Of a stretch of DNA of 64,000 bases, positions 1-7,382 are shown piece after piece (the stretch's first letter is position 1; each line of letters begins with the position of its first letter). The notes under the pieces are model-generated. The model saw nothing but the letters and a program-made list of their open reading frames with translations, was not told the DNA's origin and made no database searches. This DNA is from an uncultured Desulfovibrio sp. GTDB taxonomy: Bacteria; Desulfobacterota; Desulfovibrionia; Desulfovibrionales; Desulfovibrionaceae. The DNA lies in contig NZ_CAJUBO010000002.1 of assembly GCF_910584445.1 (NCBI RefSeq), positions 145,296 to 209,295 on the forward strand, written 5' to 3'. A program made the translations under genes and the position numbers.

Positions 1-1722
1 ATCGCCAATGACCGCTTTGTCCGCACCACGGATGAGGCACACAAGCGCACTGTCCAGAAATTCCTCCAAAAAGTGTATGATGCGGGCGATATTTATTTCG
101 GCGAGTTCGGCGGTCATTACTGCTACGGCTGTGAACGCTTTTATACGGAAAAGGAGCTGGAAAACGGACTCTGCCCCCAGCACCTGACCAGGCCGGAATT
201 CATCAGCGAAAAAAACTACTTTTTCCGCATGTCCAGGTATCTGCCGTGGCTGCGGGAATATATCGGGTCCAATCCTGACTTCATCCGGCCGGAGCGCTAC
301 CGTTCCGAAGTGCTCGCCATGCTCGAATCCGGCGCCCTGGAAGACCTGTGCATTTCCCGGCCCAAGTCGCGCCTCACCTGGGGCATTGAGCTGCCCTTCG
401 ACAGCAACTACGTCTGCTACGTCTGGTTTGACGCGCTCATCAACTATATCAGCGCCCTGGGCTGGCCCGACGGCCCGGACTTTGCCCGCTACTGGCCCGG
501 GGAGCATCTGGTCGCCAAAGATATCCTCAAGCCCCATGCCGTTTTCTGGCCCACCATGCTCAAGGCGGCCGGGCTTCCCCTGTACCGGCACCTCAATGTG
601 CATGGCTACTGGCTCTCGCGGGACACCAAGATGTCGAAATCACTCGGCAATGTGGTGGACCCCCTCGCCACGGGCGAACGCTACGGGCTGGATGCCTTCC
701 GGTATTTCCTTCTGCGCGAGATGCACTTCGGGGCGGACGCCAGCTTCAGCGAAGAGGCCCTTGTGGGCCGCATTAACGCGGATCTTGCCAATGACCTCGG
801 CAACCTTTTCAGCCGGGTCCTTTCCATGACGGCCAAATACTGCGGGAGCCGCATCCCCGAAGGCGCGGTACAGACAGATGAGGACAGGCGCATCGCGGAA
901 CTCTGCGCCTTGTCCATGGAAAATTACCTGCAACTTTTCCGCAACGTGCGGTTTGCCCAGGCCCTGGAAGCGCTCTGGGAACTGGTGCGCGCCCTGAACA
1001 AATATGTGGACAGCCAGGCGCCGTGGACACTGTACAAGGAAGGGCGCCAGGAACGGCTCGCGGCCGTACTCCATATCCTGCTTGCCTGCATGCGCAAGAT
1101 CGCGCTTTGTCTCTGGCCGGTCATGCCGAAAGCCTCGCGCGCCATGCTCGGGCAGCTTGGCGAAGAAGTGCCCGAGGGCGCCACGCCCACGTGTGATCTG
1201 GCGGCCGAGGCGACCAGCCTGGACGGCCTGCGGACGGGCGCGCACGCGGCCCCGGCCTCCAATCTGTTCCCGCGAATAGACACTGCCGCCGCGCCTGCGG
1301 CGCAGGAGGGCAAGAAAGACACGGCTTCACCGGCGCCCAGGGGAATGCGGCCAAAGGAGCAAAAAACGGTCACCGACGCCCCGGGCCAGAAAATGCCGGA
1401 AATCAGCTTTGACACGTTCAAGAGCCTTGACCTGCGCGTGGGAACGGTGCGCGTGGCCGAGCGCCATCCTCAGGCGGACCGTTTGCTGCGGCTGCTCATT
1501 GACTTTGGCGAAGGCGAACCGCGCCAGATCCTTTCAGGCATCGCGGAGCACTATGCGCCGGAAACGCTCGTCGGGCGTCAGGTGTGCGCGGTGCTCAATC
1601 TGCCGCCGCGCAAGATCCGCGGACTCATGTCCTGCGGGATGATACTGACGGCGGGGGAGGGCGAGTGCTGCCGCCTGCTCATGCCGGATGAGACCGTTGC
1701 CGCGGGAAGTCCCATCGCCTGA
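1..1722 (+). CDS. metG: Methionyl-tRNA synthetase, 5' end cut by the window
   Basis: Charges tRNA-Met with methionine in the cytoplasm. The frame is open from base 1, so the N-terminal Rossmann part with the HIGH motif lies outside the window. Within the 573 visible residues there is a single zinc knuckle (C41, C44, C58, H61), the KMSKS loop at residues 210-214, an alpha-helical anticodon-binding domain, then a low-complexity Ala/Pro linker at about 415-460. The last 105 residues form an EMAP-II/Trbp111-like OB-fold tRNA-binding domain, the usual dimerising appendix of long bacterial MetRS. One zinc knuckle places it with the Thermus-type enzymes rather than the two-knuckle E. coli type. The only oddity is truncation at the edge. 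Confidence 0.97.
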   Translation: MANDRFVRTTDEAHKRTVQKFLQKVYDAGDIYFGEFGGHYCYGCERFYTEKELENGLCPQHLTRPEFISEKNYFFRMSRYLPWLREYIGSNPDFIRPERYRSEVLAMLESGALEDLCISRPKSRLTWGIELPFDSNYVCYVWFDALINYISALGWPDGPDFARYWPGEHLVAKDILKPHAVFWPTMLKAAGLPLYRHLNVHGYWLSRDTKMSKSLGNVVDPLATGERYGLDAFRYFLLREMHFGADASFSEEALVGRINADLANDLGNLFSRVLSMTAKYCGSRIPEGAVQTDEDRRIAELCALSMENYLQLFRNVRFAQALEALWELVRALNKYVDSQAPWTLYKEGRQERLAAVLHILLACMRKIALCLWPVMPKASRAMLGQLGEEVPEGATPTCDLAAEATSLDGLRTGAHAAPASNLFPRIDTAAAPAAQEGKKDTASPAPRGMRPKEQKTVTDAPGQKMPEISFDTFKSLDLRVGTVRVAERHPQADRLLRLLIDFGEGEPRQILSGIAEHYAPETLVGRQVCAVLNLPPRKIRGLMSCGMILTAGEGECCRLLMPDETVAAGSPIA

Positions 1723-1749
1723 CGTCTGCCTGTCGTTGCCACGGCGTAG

Positions 1750-1790
1750 CGGGACCCTTCGTGAAAAACCACGTTTTTTCGCGAACGATC
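1750..1790. terminator. Hairpin after metG with an A-run/CCACG/T-run core
   Basis: Downstream of metG, bases about 1761-1783 read as an A-rich arm, CAC, then a T-rich arm (GAAAAAC/GTTTTTTC), which can fold and is followed by more sequence of low information. It may end metG transcription. The same AAAACCACGTTTTT-type core recurs near 23589, 27956 and 60577, so it also belongs to a repeated motif. Confidence 0.45.
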
Positions 1791-1854
1791 CTGCAAGGAG
1801 CCTGTGAAGGGCTTTCGCGCTGGCCCGGATCGCGGGATAGTGGCGCACGGGGCG

Positions 1855-2076
1855 CTATTCCGCGCCGTTTTCAAGGGGAGGCGTCGCCTTCGCCGTCCGT
1901 GAGGGATCGCGGAACAGTCGCTCCAGCGCGACAGCTTCCGCCGGCGTCAGGTTGAACCGCATGCCCGCCTCGTCCAGCAGGGCCTCAAGGTCTTTTTCCG
2001 GGCAGCGTTCGCGTTCTCCGTCCAGATGGATCAGGGCGCGGCGCACGAGTTCACTGTGATGGATAATGGTCGGCAT
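1855..2076 (-). CDS. Small conserved hypothetical protein, 73 aa
   Basis: Function unknown. The start at 2076 is preferred because AAAGGTG lies about 6 bases upstream on the minus strand; a longer open frame to 2184 lacks such a site and would run into uppP. The product is charged and predicted helical, with a Leu/Ala/Glu-rich centre (residues 20-55) and no membrane segment or cysteine cluster. It is divergently arranged with uppP, 89 bp away. I recognise the style of a short Desulfovibrio-type orphan, but no domain I can name. Codon use matches the core genome, so it does not look imported. Confidence 0.7.
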   Translation of the reverse strand: MPTIIHHSELVRRALIHLDGERERCPEKDLEALLDEAGMRFNLTPAEAVALERLFRDPSRTAKATPPLENGAE

Positions 2077-2165
2077 GGCATCACCTTTTTGCAAACCATA
2101 GGCGCGCGGCACGCAACTGGCAAGGCCGCGCGCAAGCTTCGCTCCTCTGGGCGCCCGGGTCATAT

Positions 2166-2963
2166 ATGGACGATTTGCTGACATCGCTCATTCTGAGCAT
2201 TGTGGAAGGTCTGACCGAGTTTCTTCCCGTTTCCTCCTCCGGCCACCTCATCCTGGCAGGCGACCTGCTCCATTTCACGGGAGAAAAGGCGGCCACCTTC
2301 GAGGTGGTCATCCAGCTTGGCGCCATCATGGCTGTCGTTGTCCTGTACTGGAAACGCTTCTGGGGGCTTGTCCGGCCGCAACCCTATGTGCGCTTTGCGG
2401 GCGCGCGCGGGTTGTGGCTGCTGTTCCTCACGTCGCTTCCCGCCTGTGTGGCCGGGCTGCTGCTGCATTCCTACATCAAGCAGTATCTTTTCCGGCCTGC
2501 CACCGTGCTTGCGGCTCTGGTGGTCGGCGCCATCTGCATGATCCTTGTGGAACGGCGCCGGCGCAAGCCCACCTGCGTGAGCCTGGACGAGCTGACGCCT
2601 TCCCTGGCGCTTGGCATCGGCTGTTTCCAGTGTCTGGCCCTGTGGCCGGGCTTTTCGCGTTCGGCGGCCACCATCATGGGCGGCATGCTCCTGGGCGCCC
2701 GGCGCGCCCTGGCTGCGGAGTATTCCTTCATCGCCGCTGTCCCCATCATGATGGCGGCCACCGGCTATGATCTGCTCAAGAACTTCTCCCTGTTCACGGC
2801 GGCGGATGTGCCCTTTTTCGCCGTGGGCATGATCGGCGCCTTTGTTTCCGCGCTGCTGGCGGTCAAGGCCTTCGTGGCCCTGGTGGGCAAGATGACCCTT
2901 GTGCCCTTTGCCGTGTACCGGCTGGCGCTGGCGCCATTCGTCTATTATTTTATGGTCCGCTGA
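2166..2963 (+). CDS. uppP: Undecaprenyl-diphosphatase (BacA/UppP)
   Basis: Integral inner-membrane phosphatase that recycles undecaprenyl diphosphate to the monophosphate carrier for peptidoglycan and O-antigen synthesis; over-expression of the family gives bacitracin resistance. The 265-aa length is typical. Both signature blocks are present: EGLTEFLPVSSSGH at residues 14-27 and PGFSRSA at 161-167 with the catalytic Arg165. Several hydrophobic spans follow the usual pattern of the family. The start at 2166 gives the canonical short N-terminus. It stands alone, 95 bp before a tRNA gene. Confidence 0.97.
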   Translation: MDDLLTSLILSIVEGLTEFLPVSSSGHLILAGDLLHFTGEKAATFEVVIQLGAIMAVVVLYWKRFWGLVRPQPYVRFAGARGLWLLFLTSLPACVAGLLLHSYIKQYLFRPATVLAALVVGAICMILVERRRRKPTCVSLDELTPSLALGIGCFQCLALWPGFSRSAATIMGGMLLGARRALAAEYSFIAAVPIMMAATGYDLLKNFSLFTAADVPFFAVGMIGAFVSALLAVKAFVALVGKMTLVPFAVYRLALAPFVYYFMVR

Positions 2964-3057
2964 ACAGGGGAAAAAATGGCGCTCCGGAACATGCAAAAAT
3001 CGCTTGCCAAGCAGGGGCAAGTCGCGTAGAAGGTGCGTTGCGCGTCCATCGCCGTGT

Positions 3058-3134
3058 GGCAAGGTAGCTCAGTTGGTCAGAGCATGCGGTTCATACCCGC
3101 AGTGTCGGGGGTTCAAATCCCTCCCTTGCTACCA
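3058..3134 (+). tRNA. tRNA-Met (CAT)
   Basis: 77-nt cloverleaf with encoded CCA. The D-loop (GCTCAGTTGGTCAGAGC), anticodon stem with CAT, and T-arm GGGGGTTCAAATCCCT are all present. The acceptor stem pairs GGCAAGG with CCTTGCT with a G-U at the end. The anticodon fits elongator or initiator Met or a tRNA-Ile2 precursor; the mismatch-free arm and G1-U72 pair leave this open. An integrase fragment follows 160 bp downstream, so the 3' end is a likely old phage/island attachment site. Confidence 0.95.
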
Positions 3135-3146
3135 ATATATTGTCAG

Positions 3147-3182
3147 AGAAGTCCAAGGATGTTCAAAACTCCTTGGACTTCT
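3147..3182 (+). terminator. Terminator after tRNA-Met
   Basis: A perfect 13-bp inverted repeat (AGAAGTCCAAGGA and its complement, loop of 10) starts 12 bases after the tRNA CCA and is followed by TCATTTTC. It can act as a rho-independent terminator. Confidence 0.75.
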
Positions 3183-3293
3183 TCATTTTCTCGCCATCTG
3201 CATTGCCTATGTTGTCATTTGTATCATTGGCATCATCAGTAAAAGGGGTAACAAGTTGGGTAACAGAAACCGACAGCACGGAGCCGTTACCCC

Positions 3294-3460
3294 ATGTCCC
3301 TCACAGACACGGCAATCAAGACTTTGAAGCCCAAGGCATCCCGATACAAGGTCTTTGATGGAGGAGGCCTCTACTTGGAGGTCCTCCCTACGGGTTCAAA
3401 GGTCTGGCGCATAAAATATAGGGAGAACGGCAAAGATCGACGCCACACTGTCGGGCATTA
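3294..3460 (+). pseudogene. Tyrosine integrase, N-terminal fragment
   Basis: Starts MSLTDTAIKTLKPK and continues with DGGGLYLEVLPTGSKVWRIKY and a following GHY, the hallmark N-terminal DUF4102 (arm-binding) domain of P4/lambdoid island integrases. About 55 residues remain; core-binding and catalytic domains are missing because the frame meets an IS200-type remnant at about 3460. The gene starts downstream of tRNA-Met in the same orientation, the usual position of an integrase beside its attachment tRNA. It cannot be active. The break falls at the same domain position as in the second fragment at 60195-60371. Confidence 0.85.
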
Positions 3461-3664
3461 CTCACCAGCATATGGACATGATCGGGCATTAGATGCCCTT
3501 CTAAAATTTCCACCCCCCTTATACTTACAGAGAACTTTAAGAATATCTCTAATACTTTCACGTAGTTGTGCAAAAATTATTTTCCTTCGATATTTAGGCG
3601 TAAATACGATATGATATTTGCACAACCATCGCGTATGAGCTAAACTTTGAGTTTTGGCTCCCAT
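3461..3664 (-). pseudogene. tnpA: IS200/IS605-type transposase TnpA, truncated and frameshifted
   Basis: The minus strand encodes HTRWLCKYHIVFTPKYRR, the N-terminal signature of the small HUH transposases. After CKYKG the frame shifts at a run of six C on the plus strand (3513-3518), and the next frame continues EILEGHLMPDHVHMLVS, which holds the HUH-type metal-binding pair HVH. The C-terminal half with the catalytic tyrosine is absent because the sequence meets the integrase fragment at about 3460. The translation start at 3664 is an ATG; an upstream GTG at 3673 is possible. Inactive remnant. Confidence 0.85.
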
Positions 3665-3667
3665 ATT

Positions 3668-3728
3668 AAGCACCTTTCCTTGAGATTACGATAGGCTTGA
3701 ACACCTCTATCGTAATGGAAGGGTGCTT
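3668..3728 (-). mobile_element. IS200/IS605-type subterminal hairpin
   Basis: Immediately upstream of the tnpA remnant there is an imperfect palindrome: AAGCACC, TTTCC, ATTACGATAG, then loop, CTATCGTAAT, GGAA, GGGTGCTT. IS200/IS605 elements carry such a hairpin near the left end as the TnpA recognition structure, so this marks the left end of the element. No right end is visible. Confidence 0.7.
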
Positions 3729-3991
3729 TTTGGGGTATAACCGCTGTCGCGCACCCGCATAGCGGGTGGTTCCTTGTCTCAGTCGCTTTCGCTCCTTCGA
3801 CTGGCTTCAAGCCTTAACAGAGGCGGGGGCGTTGCACCGCCCCCACCGACGACCCTAGAAGAGGGTCGCCACGGCCCCACGGACAGAGGGGACTGTCCGC
3901 AGAGTATCCGCCTGTTCGTCCACCTTGGGAGGTGGGACGGCGCGAAAATAGCGCAGGGAGGATTCCGGGGCAGGCGAGAGGAACATCCCGT
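3729..3991. other. Gene-free, hairpin-rich stretch
   Basis: No convincing coding frame. Four short inverted repeats follow each other: about 3752-3768 (CACCCGC/GCGGGTG), 3822-3846 (GCGGGGGC/GCCCCC), 3850-3867 (GACCCT/AGGGTC) and 3881-3898 (GGACAG/CTGTCC). The stretch lies between the IS200-type end and a zinc-ribbon gene and could be a transcribed leader; no known riboswitch or ncRNA family is recognisable to me. Confidence 0.4.
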
Positions 3992-4204
3992 ATGGGCAAG
4001 AGCGCGGAACGCTGCCCTTATTGCGGCAGCCATGTGCCTGTGCTCAAAACCGATACCGTTCCGGCGCTGCCGGACGAAAACTACAAGGGGAACAAAATCG
4101 GCGCCATGCGCTATCAGCGTCTCCTTTGCCCGGTCTGCGGCAAAAGAGGGGACAGGATGGTGCTGCTCGGCATAACGCGGTGGGAAGGCATGGAACCTGA
4201 GTAA
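3992..4204 (+). CDS. Zinc-ribbon protein of phage/island type, 70 aa
   Basis: Function unknown. The product has two CxxC knuckles (CPYC near residue 8 and CPVC near residue 50) separated by about 40 residues, a treble-clef or zinc-ribbon layout. The rest is polar, and no membrane span is seen. ATG at 3992 follows GAGAGGAAC; a GTG at 3932 preceded by GGGAGG would add 20 residues without similarity to a domain. It lies in an island of phage-derived pieces, so a transcription or translation regulator is possible, but that is inference from context only. Confidence 0.65.
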   Translation: MGKSAERCPYCGSHVPVLKTDTVPALPDENYKGNKIGAMRYQRLLCPVCGKRGDRMVLLGITRWEGMEPE

Positions 4205-4244
4205 TAATGAAAAAGCCGGGCGTTTACAGCGTCCGGCCTGATGT

Positions 4245-4478
4245 TCATTTGCAGCCTTGGAGGTGGTGAAAAAATTCTTCGCGGGTAATACCGGCAGTGC
4301 GGATCAACCCTGAAATGATTGTTGCGGAAATGGTTTCATACACGGGAATGATCACCGGCCTGAGAACGCCATCTTTTTCATAAACTCTGTGACTCGATGC
4401 CTGGCGGGCAAAAACAAAGCCACAGGCCATGAAAACGCATTCAAGAACTTTCCAGTGCAACGGTGTTATACGTGGCAT
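4245..4478 (-). CDS. hicA: HicA-family toxin (putative mRNA interferase)
   Basis: Small basic protein of 77 aa with the HicA pattern: an N-terminal PLHWKVLECVFMACGF helix, FVFARQASSHRVYEK with the conserved His, and a C-terminal region with the VIIPVYE and IRTAGITREEFF elements usual in the family. HicA toxins are double-stranded-RNA-binding-fold RNases that cleave mRNA and are held inactive by HicB. It overlaps the upstream hicB-like gene by 13 bp, so the two are translated together. The product is slightly longer than the typical 60-70 aa. Activity cannot be told from sequence. Confidence 0.85.
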   Translation of the reverse strand: MPRITPLHWKVLECVFMACGFVFARQASSHRVYEKDGVLRPVIIPVYETISATIISGLIRTAGITREEFFHHLQGCK

Positions 4479-4771
4479 GGGGAAACCTGTTGAGGCTGCC
4501 TGGGGATATATTCCTTGACATATTCTTGTACAGCCTTGATTTTCACGGGTTCATAGCCCGCCTCGTGTAAAACCTGTTCAAGAACCCCCCGGCGCAGGCA
4601 CGACTCCACAAAAAGCAGTAGGGCTTCGGCAAGATTTTTCTGAGCCTCGGCAAAGCTGTTGCCTTGTGTCATGACACCAAGGCTTTCACATTGGGCAAGC
4701 CAGAGATTGCCCTCTGGCGTAAAATTTACTTCGACCGGCATCATGTTGCCTTGCGTGTCCATGGCGCTCAC
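4466..4771 (-). CDS. hicB: HicB-family antitoxin
   Basis: 101-aa partner of the HicA-like toxin. The N-terminus (VEVNFTPEGNLWLAQCESL) has the degraded RNase H-like fold of HicB, followed by the helix AEAQKNLAEALLLFVESCL typical of the family. The C-terminal 30 residues replace the usual ribbon-helix-helix or HTH DNA-binding domain with a short basic tail, so autoregulation is uncertain. The gene order antitoxin then toxin and the 13-bp overlap fit a HicBA operon. Such pairs stabilise islands or act against phage. Confidence 0.85.
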   Translation of the reverse strand: MSAMDTQGNMMPVEVNFTPEGNLWLAQCESLGVMTQGNSFAEAQKNLAEALLLFVESCLRRGVLEQVLHEAGYEPVKIKAVQEYVKEYIPRQPQQVSPCHV

Positions 4772-4854
4772 CTCAGGGCAGAAATAGCAATGAATGGCGC
4801 TTGGGGCAAGGTTCTTTTCAAAGGCCGGGCACCTCCCGACATCCGGCCTTGTTT

Positions 4855-5076
4855 CTACCCCAGCGGCTCCTCCAGAAGCCAGCGCGCCGCGTCCCTGAAT
4901 AGGGCAGCCGGAAGCCTGATATATTTCAGGCCGTACCGTTCGCGGAACAGGGCGAACAGGCGATGCTCCGCCGTGCGCCGTTGGCGCTGGCCCGTGCCAG
5001 CCCTGGCCGCCTCCACGTCAATGAGCGCCAGCAGGGCGCGCCTCTGCCGTTTGGAAATGACGGGCTGCATGTCCAT
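4855..5076 (-). CDS. Small phage-type protein, possible ORF6C/antirepressor-like
   Basis: 73 aa from the ATG at 5076 (a second ATG two codons on is also possible). The region KRQRRALLALIDVEAARAGT followed by HRLFALFRERYGLKYIRLP resembles the helical C-terminal domain of phage antirepressors (ORF6C-like), but the DNA-binding part is missing. It lies 7 bp downstream of the stop of the preceding small gene, so the two probably form one transcript. No function can be assigned beyond that. Confidence 0.5.
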   Translation of the reverse strand: MDMQPVISKRQRRALLALIDVEAARAGTGQRQRRTAEHRLFALFRERYGLKYIRLPAALFRDAARWLLEEPLG

Positions 5077-5083
5077 GACAGCC

Positions 5084-5311
5084 CTACCTGTGCTCGTACA
5101 GATTGCCGAGCCTGTGCTGGGCAATTCGCCGTATGAGAGAAGGGGGGGCTTCGTTTTCGGCCCTGAAAATCTTTTTCTTTGCCGGGCGGTCGAGGAAACG
5201 CCGGAATACCTCCGGCTTATCATCCCGGAGACCGTCATACGCACCCACGATGATGCCGCCCACGGCGAAATCTACCGCCTGGAGGTCACTTATTGCGTTT
5301 AGTTCGGCCAT
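5084..5311 (-). CDS. Hypothetical protein, 75 aa
   Basis: Open frame beginning MAELNAISDLQAVDFAVGG, followed 7 bp later by the ORF6C-like gene. I see no recognised domain, membrane span or cysteine motif. The upstream region lacks a clear ribosome-binding site, which lowers confidence. The spacing to the next gene and the location in a phage-derived island support a small accessory gene. Confidence 0.45.
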   Translation of the reverse strand: MAELNAISDLQAVDFAVGGIIVGAYDGLRDDKPEVFRRFLDRPAKKKIFRAENEAPPSLIRRIAQHRLGNLYEHR

Positions 5312-5388
5312 AAAAAATGCTTCGTATTCTCTTGACTAGTTCCGCAGAAAAGAATAAAAATTGCGTAACTAATAAGAGGGGGGGGAAT

Positions 5389-6429
5389 ATGCCAAACAGT
5401 CTTGATAGACTTGTCGACCGCCAATACAATATTGCTCAGGGGGTTGCCAAACCTCTCCCATTGCCACGCTACGATACCTATTCCATCTGTAATTTACGAG
5501 GTGGAATTGGAAAGACGTCACTGGCATTTAATCTTACCTACCTTGCAAATTCAGTTTTATCAGTTGACACTTGCCCTCAGTGTAATTTGACATGGTTTTT
5601 TGATAATAATTATTTGCAAAATTCATCCGTAACTGTATACGATATGCTATTGCCTAATTTTGTGCCAGGTTTAGGTTCCCCATCTCACATAGCAAAAAGT
5701 GTTTCTGCAACTAATATGAAGTTTAATAATAGGAATGCCTACTACCTTCCGTCAGATGCAAGATTATATATACTTCCTTCTCAAGTTGCTACATCGATAG
5801 TACAGGCCCAGACTGTTTCCGGGCAGCAACAAATTCAGATTATTGATAATATTTTATTTGCGTTAAAAAATAATATCAAACGCGAGATGCAAGAGACACA
5901 GACGACTAGATGCATAATTGACACCTCTCCATTTTTTTCAGGTGCGACACACTTGTCATGGCACGCAAGCGATGCGCTTATCATCCCTGTGCGAACCGAT
6001 CAGCAATCAGTAAATGCCTTATCGTTACTTCTTAAAACACTTTCTGATCCAGCCAGTGAGTTTAGAAAGATAATGCCATCTAATGGTCATACTCCAAAAA
6101 TTCAGATGATTGTTTTGACACATTGCGGATGGTCAACTGTTCCTGGGGCTAGAAACAGACCAAATCAACAGACAAAAATTTATATTGAAAAAGTTCTTGA
6201 TATAATCCGCCAAAATATTACACAATTTACAACGAGCGATCCCACAAATCATCTTTTGCTGCTCGATGATTTTTTGGGTACCGGAAGGATTTCTTCCGCC
6301 AAAGCAACACCTATTCCTCTGCTTCATCCTGGCGAAAGCATGACGATAGATCGCGTCCGAGCAGAGGTAAACCAATCTGTAGAGAAAATTCAAAACCAGT
6401 TGAAATACATTCATGACAGCATTTGGTAA
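5389..6429 (+). CDS. ParA-like P-loop ATPase with altered Walker A
   Basis: 346-aa ParA/MinD-superfamily ATPase. The start at 5389 follows a run of G (GAGGGGGGGAAT), a good ribosome-binding site. Walker A is RGGIGKTS at residues 37-44, where the signature lysine of the deviant motif KGGxGKT is Arg37; the P-loop lysine K42 is kept. Walker A' is reduced to VDTCPQC (D60), and Walker B ends at IIDTSP (D178). Base composition is far more AT-rich than the flanking core genome, so it is probably imported. No ParB, centromere-like repeat or partner gene is seen, so plasmid partition, chromosome-type positioning of some cargo, or phage-linked regulation are all possible. Confidence 0.75.
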   Translation: MPNSLDRLVDRQYNIAQGVAKPLPLPRYDTYSICNLRGGIGKTSLAFNLTYLANSVLSVDTCPQCNLTWFFDNNYLQNSSVTVYDMLLPNFVPGLGSPSHIAKSVSATNMKFNNRNAYYLPSDARLYILPSQVATSIVQAQTVSGQQQIQIIDNILFALKNNIKREMQETQTTRCIIDTSPFFSGATHLSWHASDALIIPVRTDQQSVNALSLLLKTLSDPASEFRKIMPSNGHTPKIQMIVLTHCGWSTVPGARNRPNQQTKIYIEKVLDIIRQNITQFTTSDPTNHLLLLDDFLGTGRISSAKATPIPLLHPGESMTIDRVRAEVNQSVEKIQNQLKYIHDSIW

Positions 6430-6505
6430 TACTGTTTCCTTGTTTGGGAGAAAAATAATGTCCTGAAGCGACATCACAGTACTCCAATCTGAAAATTATT
6501 CGGGA

Positions 6506-6736
6506 TTATTGATGATTCTTCGCCGGTGTCAGGCCTGTCTGCTTCGGATTCTTCTTCCTTGGGGGCAATCGACGGTACTTCCCCAGCGCAGGCAGCGGCG
6601 CGCAAACATAAACCGTCCCTGCCCCGGCCACACGGCCAATGGCTTTGGCGCTCAAAACATAGACCGTTCGCGTTTCCGGCTCCTCGGTATCCGGCGTAGC
6701 GTATTCGCGCCATTGGATGAGTGAAAAGTCATTCAC
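6506..6736 (-). CDS. Small phage-type hypothetical protein, 76 aa
   Basis: Starts at a GTG (6736) that overlaps the stop of the upstream frame, which suggests translational coupling. The sequence NDFSLIQWREYATPD and TVYVLSAKAIGRVAGAGTVYV is compact and beta-rich, followed by a basic tail rich in Pro and Lys. No named domain is recognised. The GC-rich composition matches the phage remnants around it and differs from the ParA-like gene next door. Confidence 0.5.
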   Translation of the reverse strand: MNDFSLIQWREYATPDTEEPETRTVYVLSAKAIGRVAGAGTVYVCAPLPALGKYRRLPPRKKNPKQTGLTPAKNHQ

Positions 6737-6900
6737 GGCATGGAGAGGAGGATATTCATCGGCTCGTTCACGCCCAAAAAGCTGTTTGCAACCTCACCTG
6801 CCATTACTTCAAAGCCAAGGTCTTCTTCCGGCACGATCATGGCTCGGCCAAGAATCGGCTCTCCGAATTTCTGCGCCTGCTCTGCGGCGTCAATGCTCCC
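6733..6900 (-). pseudogene. Phage-type gene truncated by an IS3-type end
   Basis: The minus-strand frame AEQAQKFGEPILGRAMIV to NEPMNILLSMP ends exactly where the next gene starts (GTGA overlap), a sign of a former coding gene. Its 5' part is lost at about 6901-6904, where the terminal sequence of an IS3-type element begins. Function is unknown. Confidence 0.5.
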
Positions 6901-6903
6901 TAC

Positions 6904-7012
6904 TGACCCCTCCCCCAAAAACTGATCCATTGAAAAGGTAGTGTTCTTGGCATAGGAGCACAGCTATGAAACGGAGTCGATTCAGCGAAGAGCAAATCAT
7001 CGGGATCTTGCG
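6904..7012 (+). mobile_element. IS3-family element, left-end fragment with start of orfA
   Basis: TGACCCCTCCCCC at 6904 is an IS3-type terminal inverted repeat. The ATG at 6966 begins MKRSRFSEEQIIGILRQ, the N-terminus of an IS3-family OrfA (HTH of the transposase). After 16-17 residues the sequence changes into a DNA methyltransferase frame, so only about 110 bp remain. No right end is visible. The element is dead. Confidence 0.8.
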
Positions 7013-7215
7013 GCAGTCCTCGCGACTCTTCCAGCAGCAAGCGTTGATGCCGTGCTGACCGATCCGCCGTATTCCAGCGGCGGCGTCACTCTGGGCGCCC
7101 GGCAGGCGGACCCGACGCAAAAGTACCAGCAGTCGGGCACCAGGCGGCGCTACCCGCCCATGCTCGGCGATGCCAAGGATCAGCGCAGCTGGACACTGTG
7201 GTGCATCCTCTGGCT
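7013..7215 (+). pseudogene. DNA methyltransferase fragment (DPPY motif)
   Basis: Frame VLATLPAASVDAVLTDPPYS, followed by SGGVTLGARQADPTQKYQ and RRYPPMLGDAKDQRSWTLW, matches phage-type N6-adenine/N4-cytosine methyltransferases around motif IV (DPPY). Only the first catalytic block remains; both ends are cut, by the IS3-type fragment on the left and by unrelated sequence after about 7215. It can no longer methylate DNA. Confidence 0.75.
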
Positions 7216-7270
7216 TGCCCCGTCGGTTGATATTGACGCGGATGGCGGCCATCGCGCCTTGACGAAAGCC

Positions 7271-7313
7271 CACAAAAAACCGCCTGACGTTACCAAGCCC
7301 GGCGGTTTTTGTG
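7271..7313 (+). terminator. Rho-independent terminator in the island
   Basis: CACAAAAAACCGCC at 7271 pairs with GGCGGTTTTTGTG at 7301, with a 16-base loop. The symmetric A- and T-runs allow termination in either direction. Confidence 0.75.
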
Positions 7314-7382
7314 GTGCCAATTCGTGCCAAGTTATTTGCAAAACAGTGCCAATTTTCTCGCTTCCTTATTATTTATTATTTG

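Noticed and set aside
4664..5302. Plus-strand frame over hicB and the ORF6C-like gene
   Set aside because: The minus-strand genes are better supported and no domain is seen.
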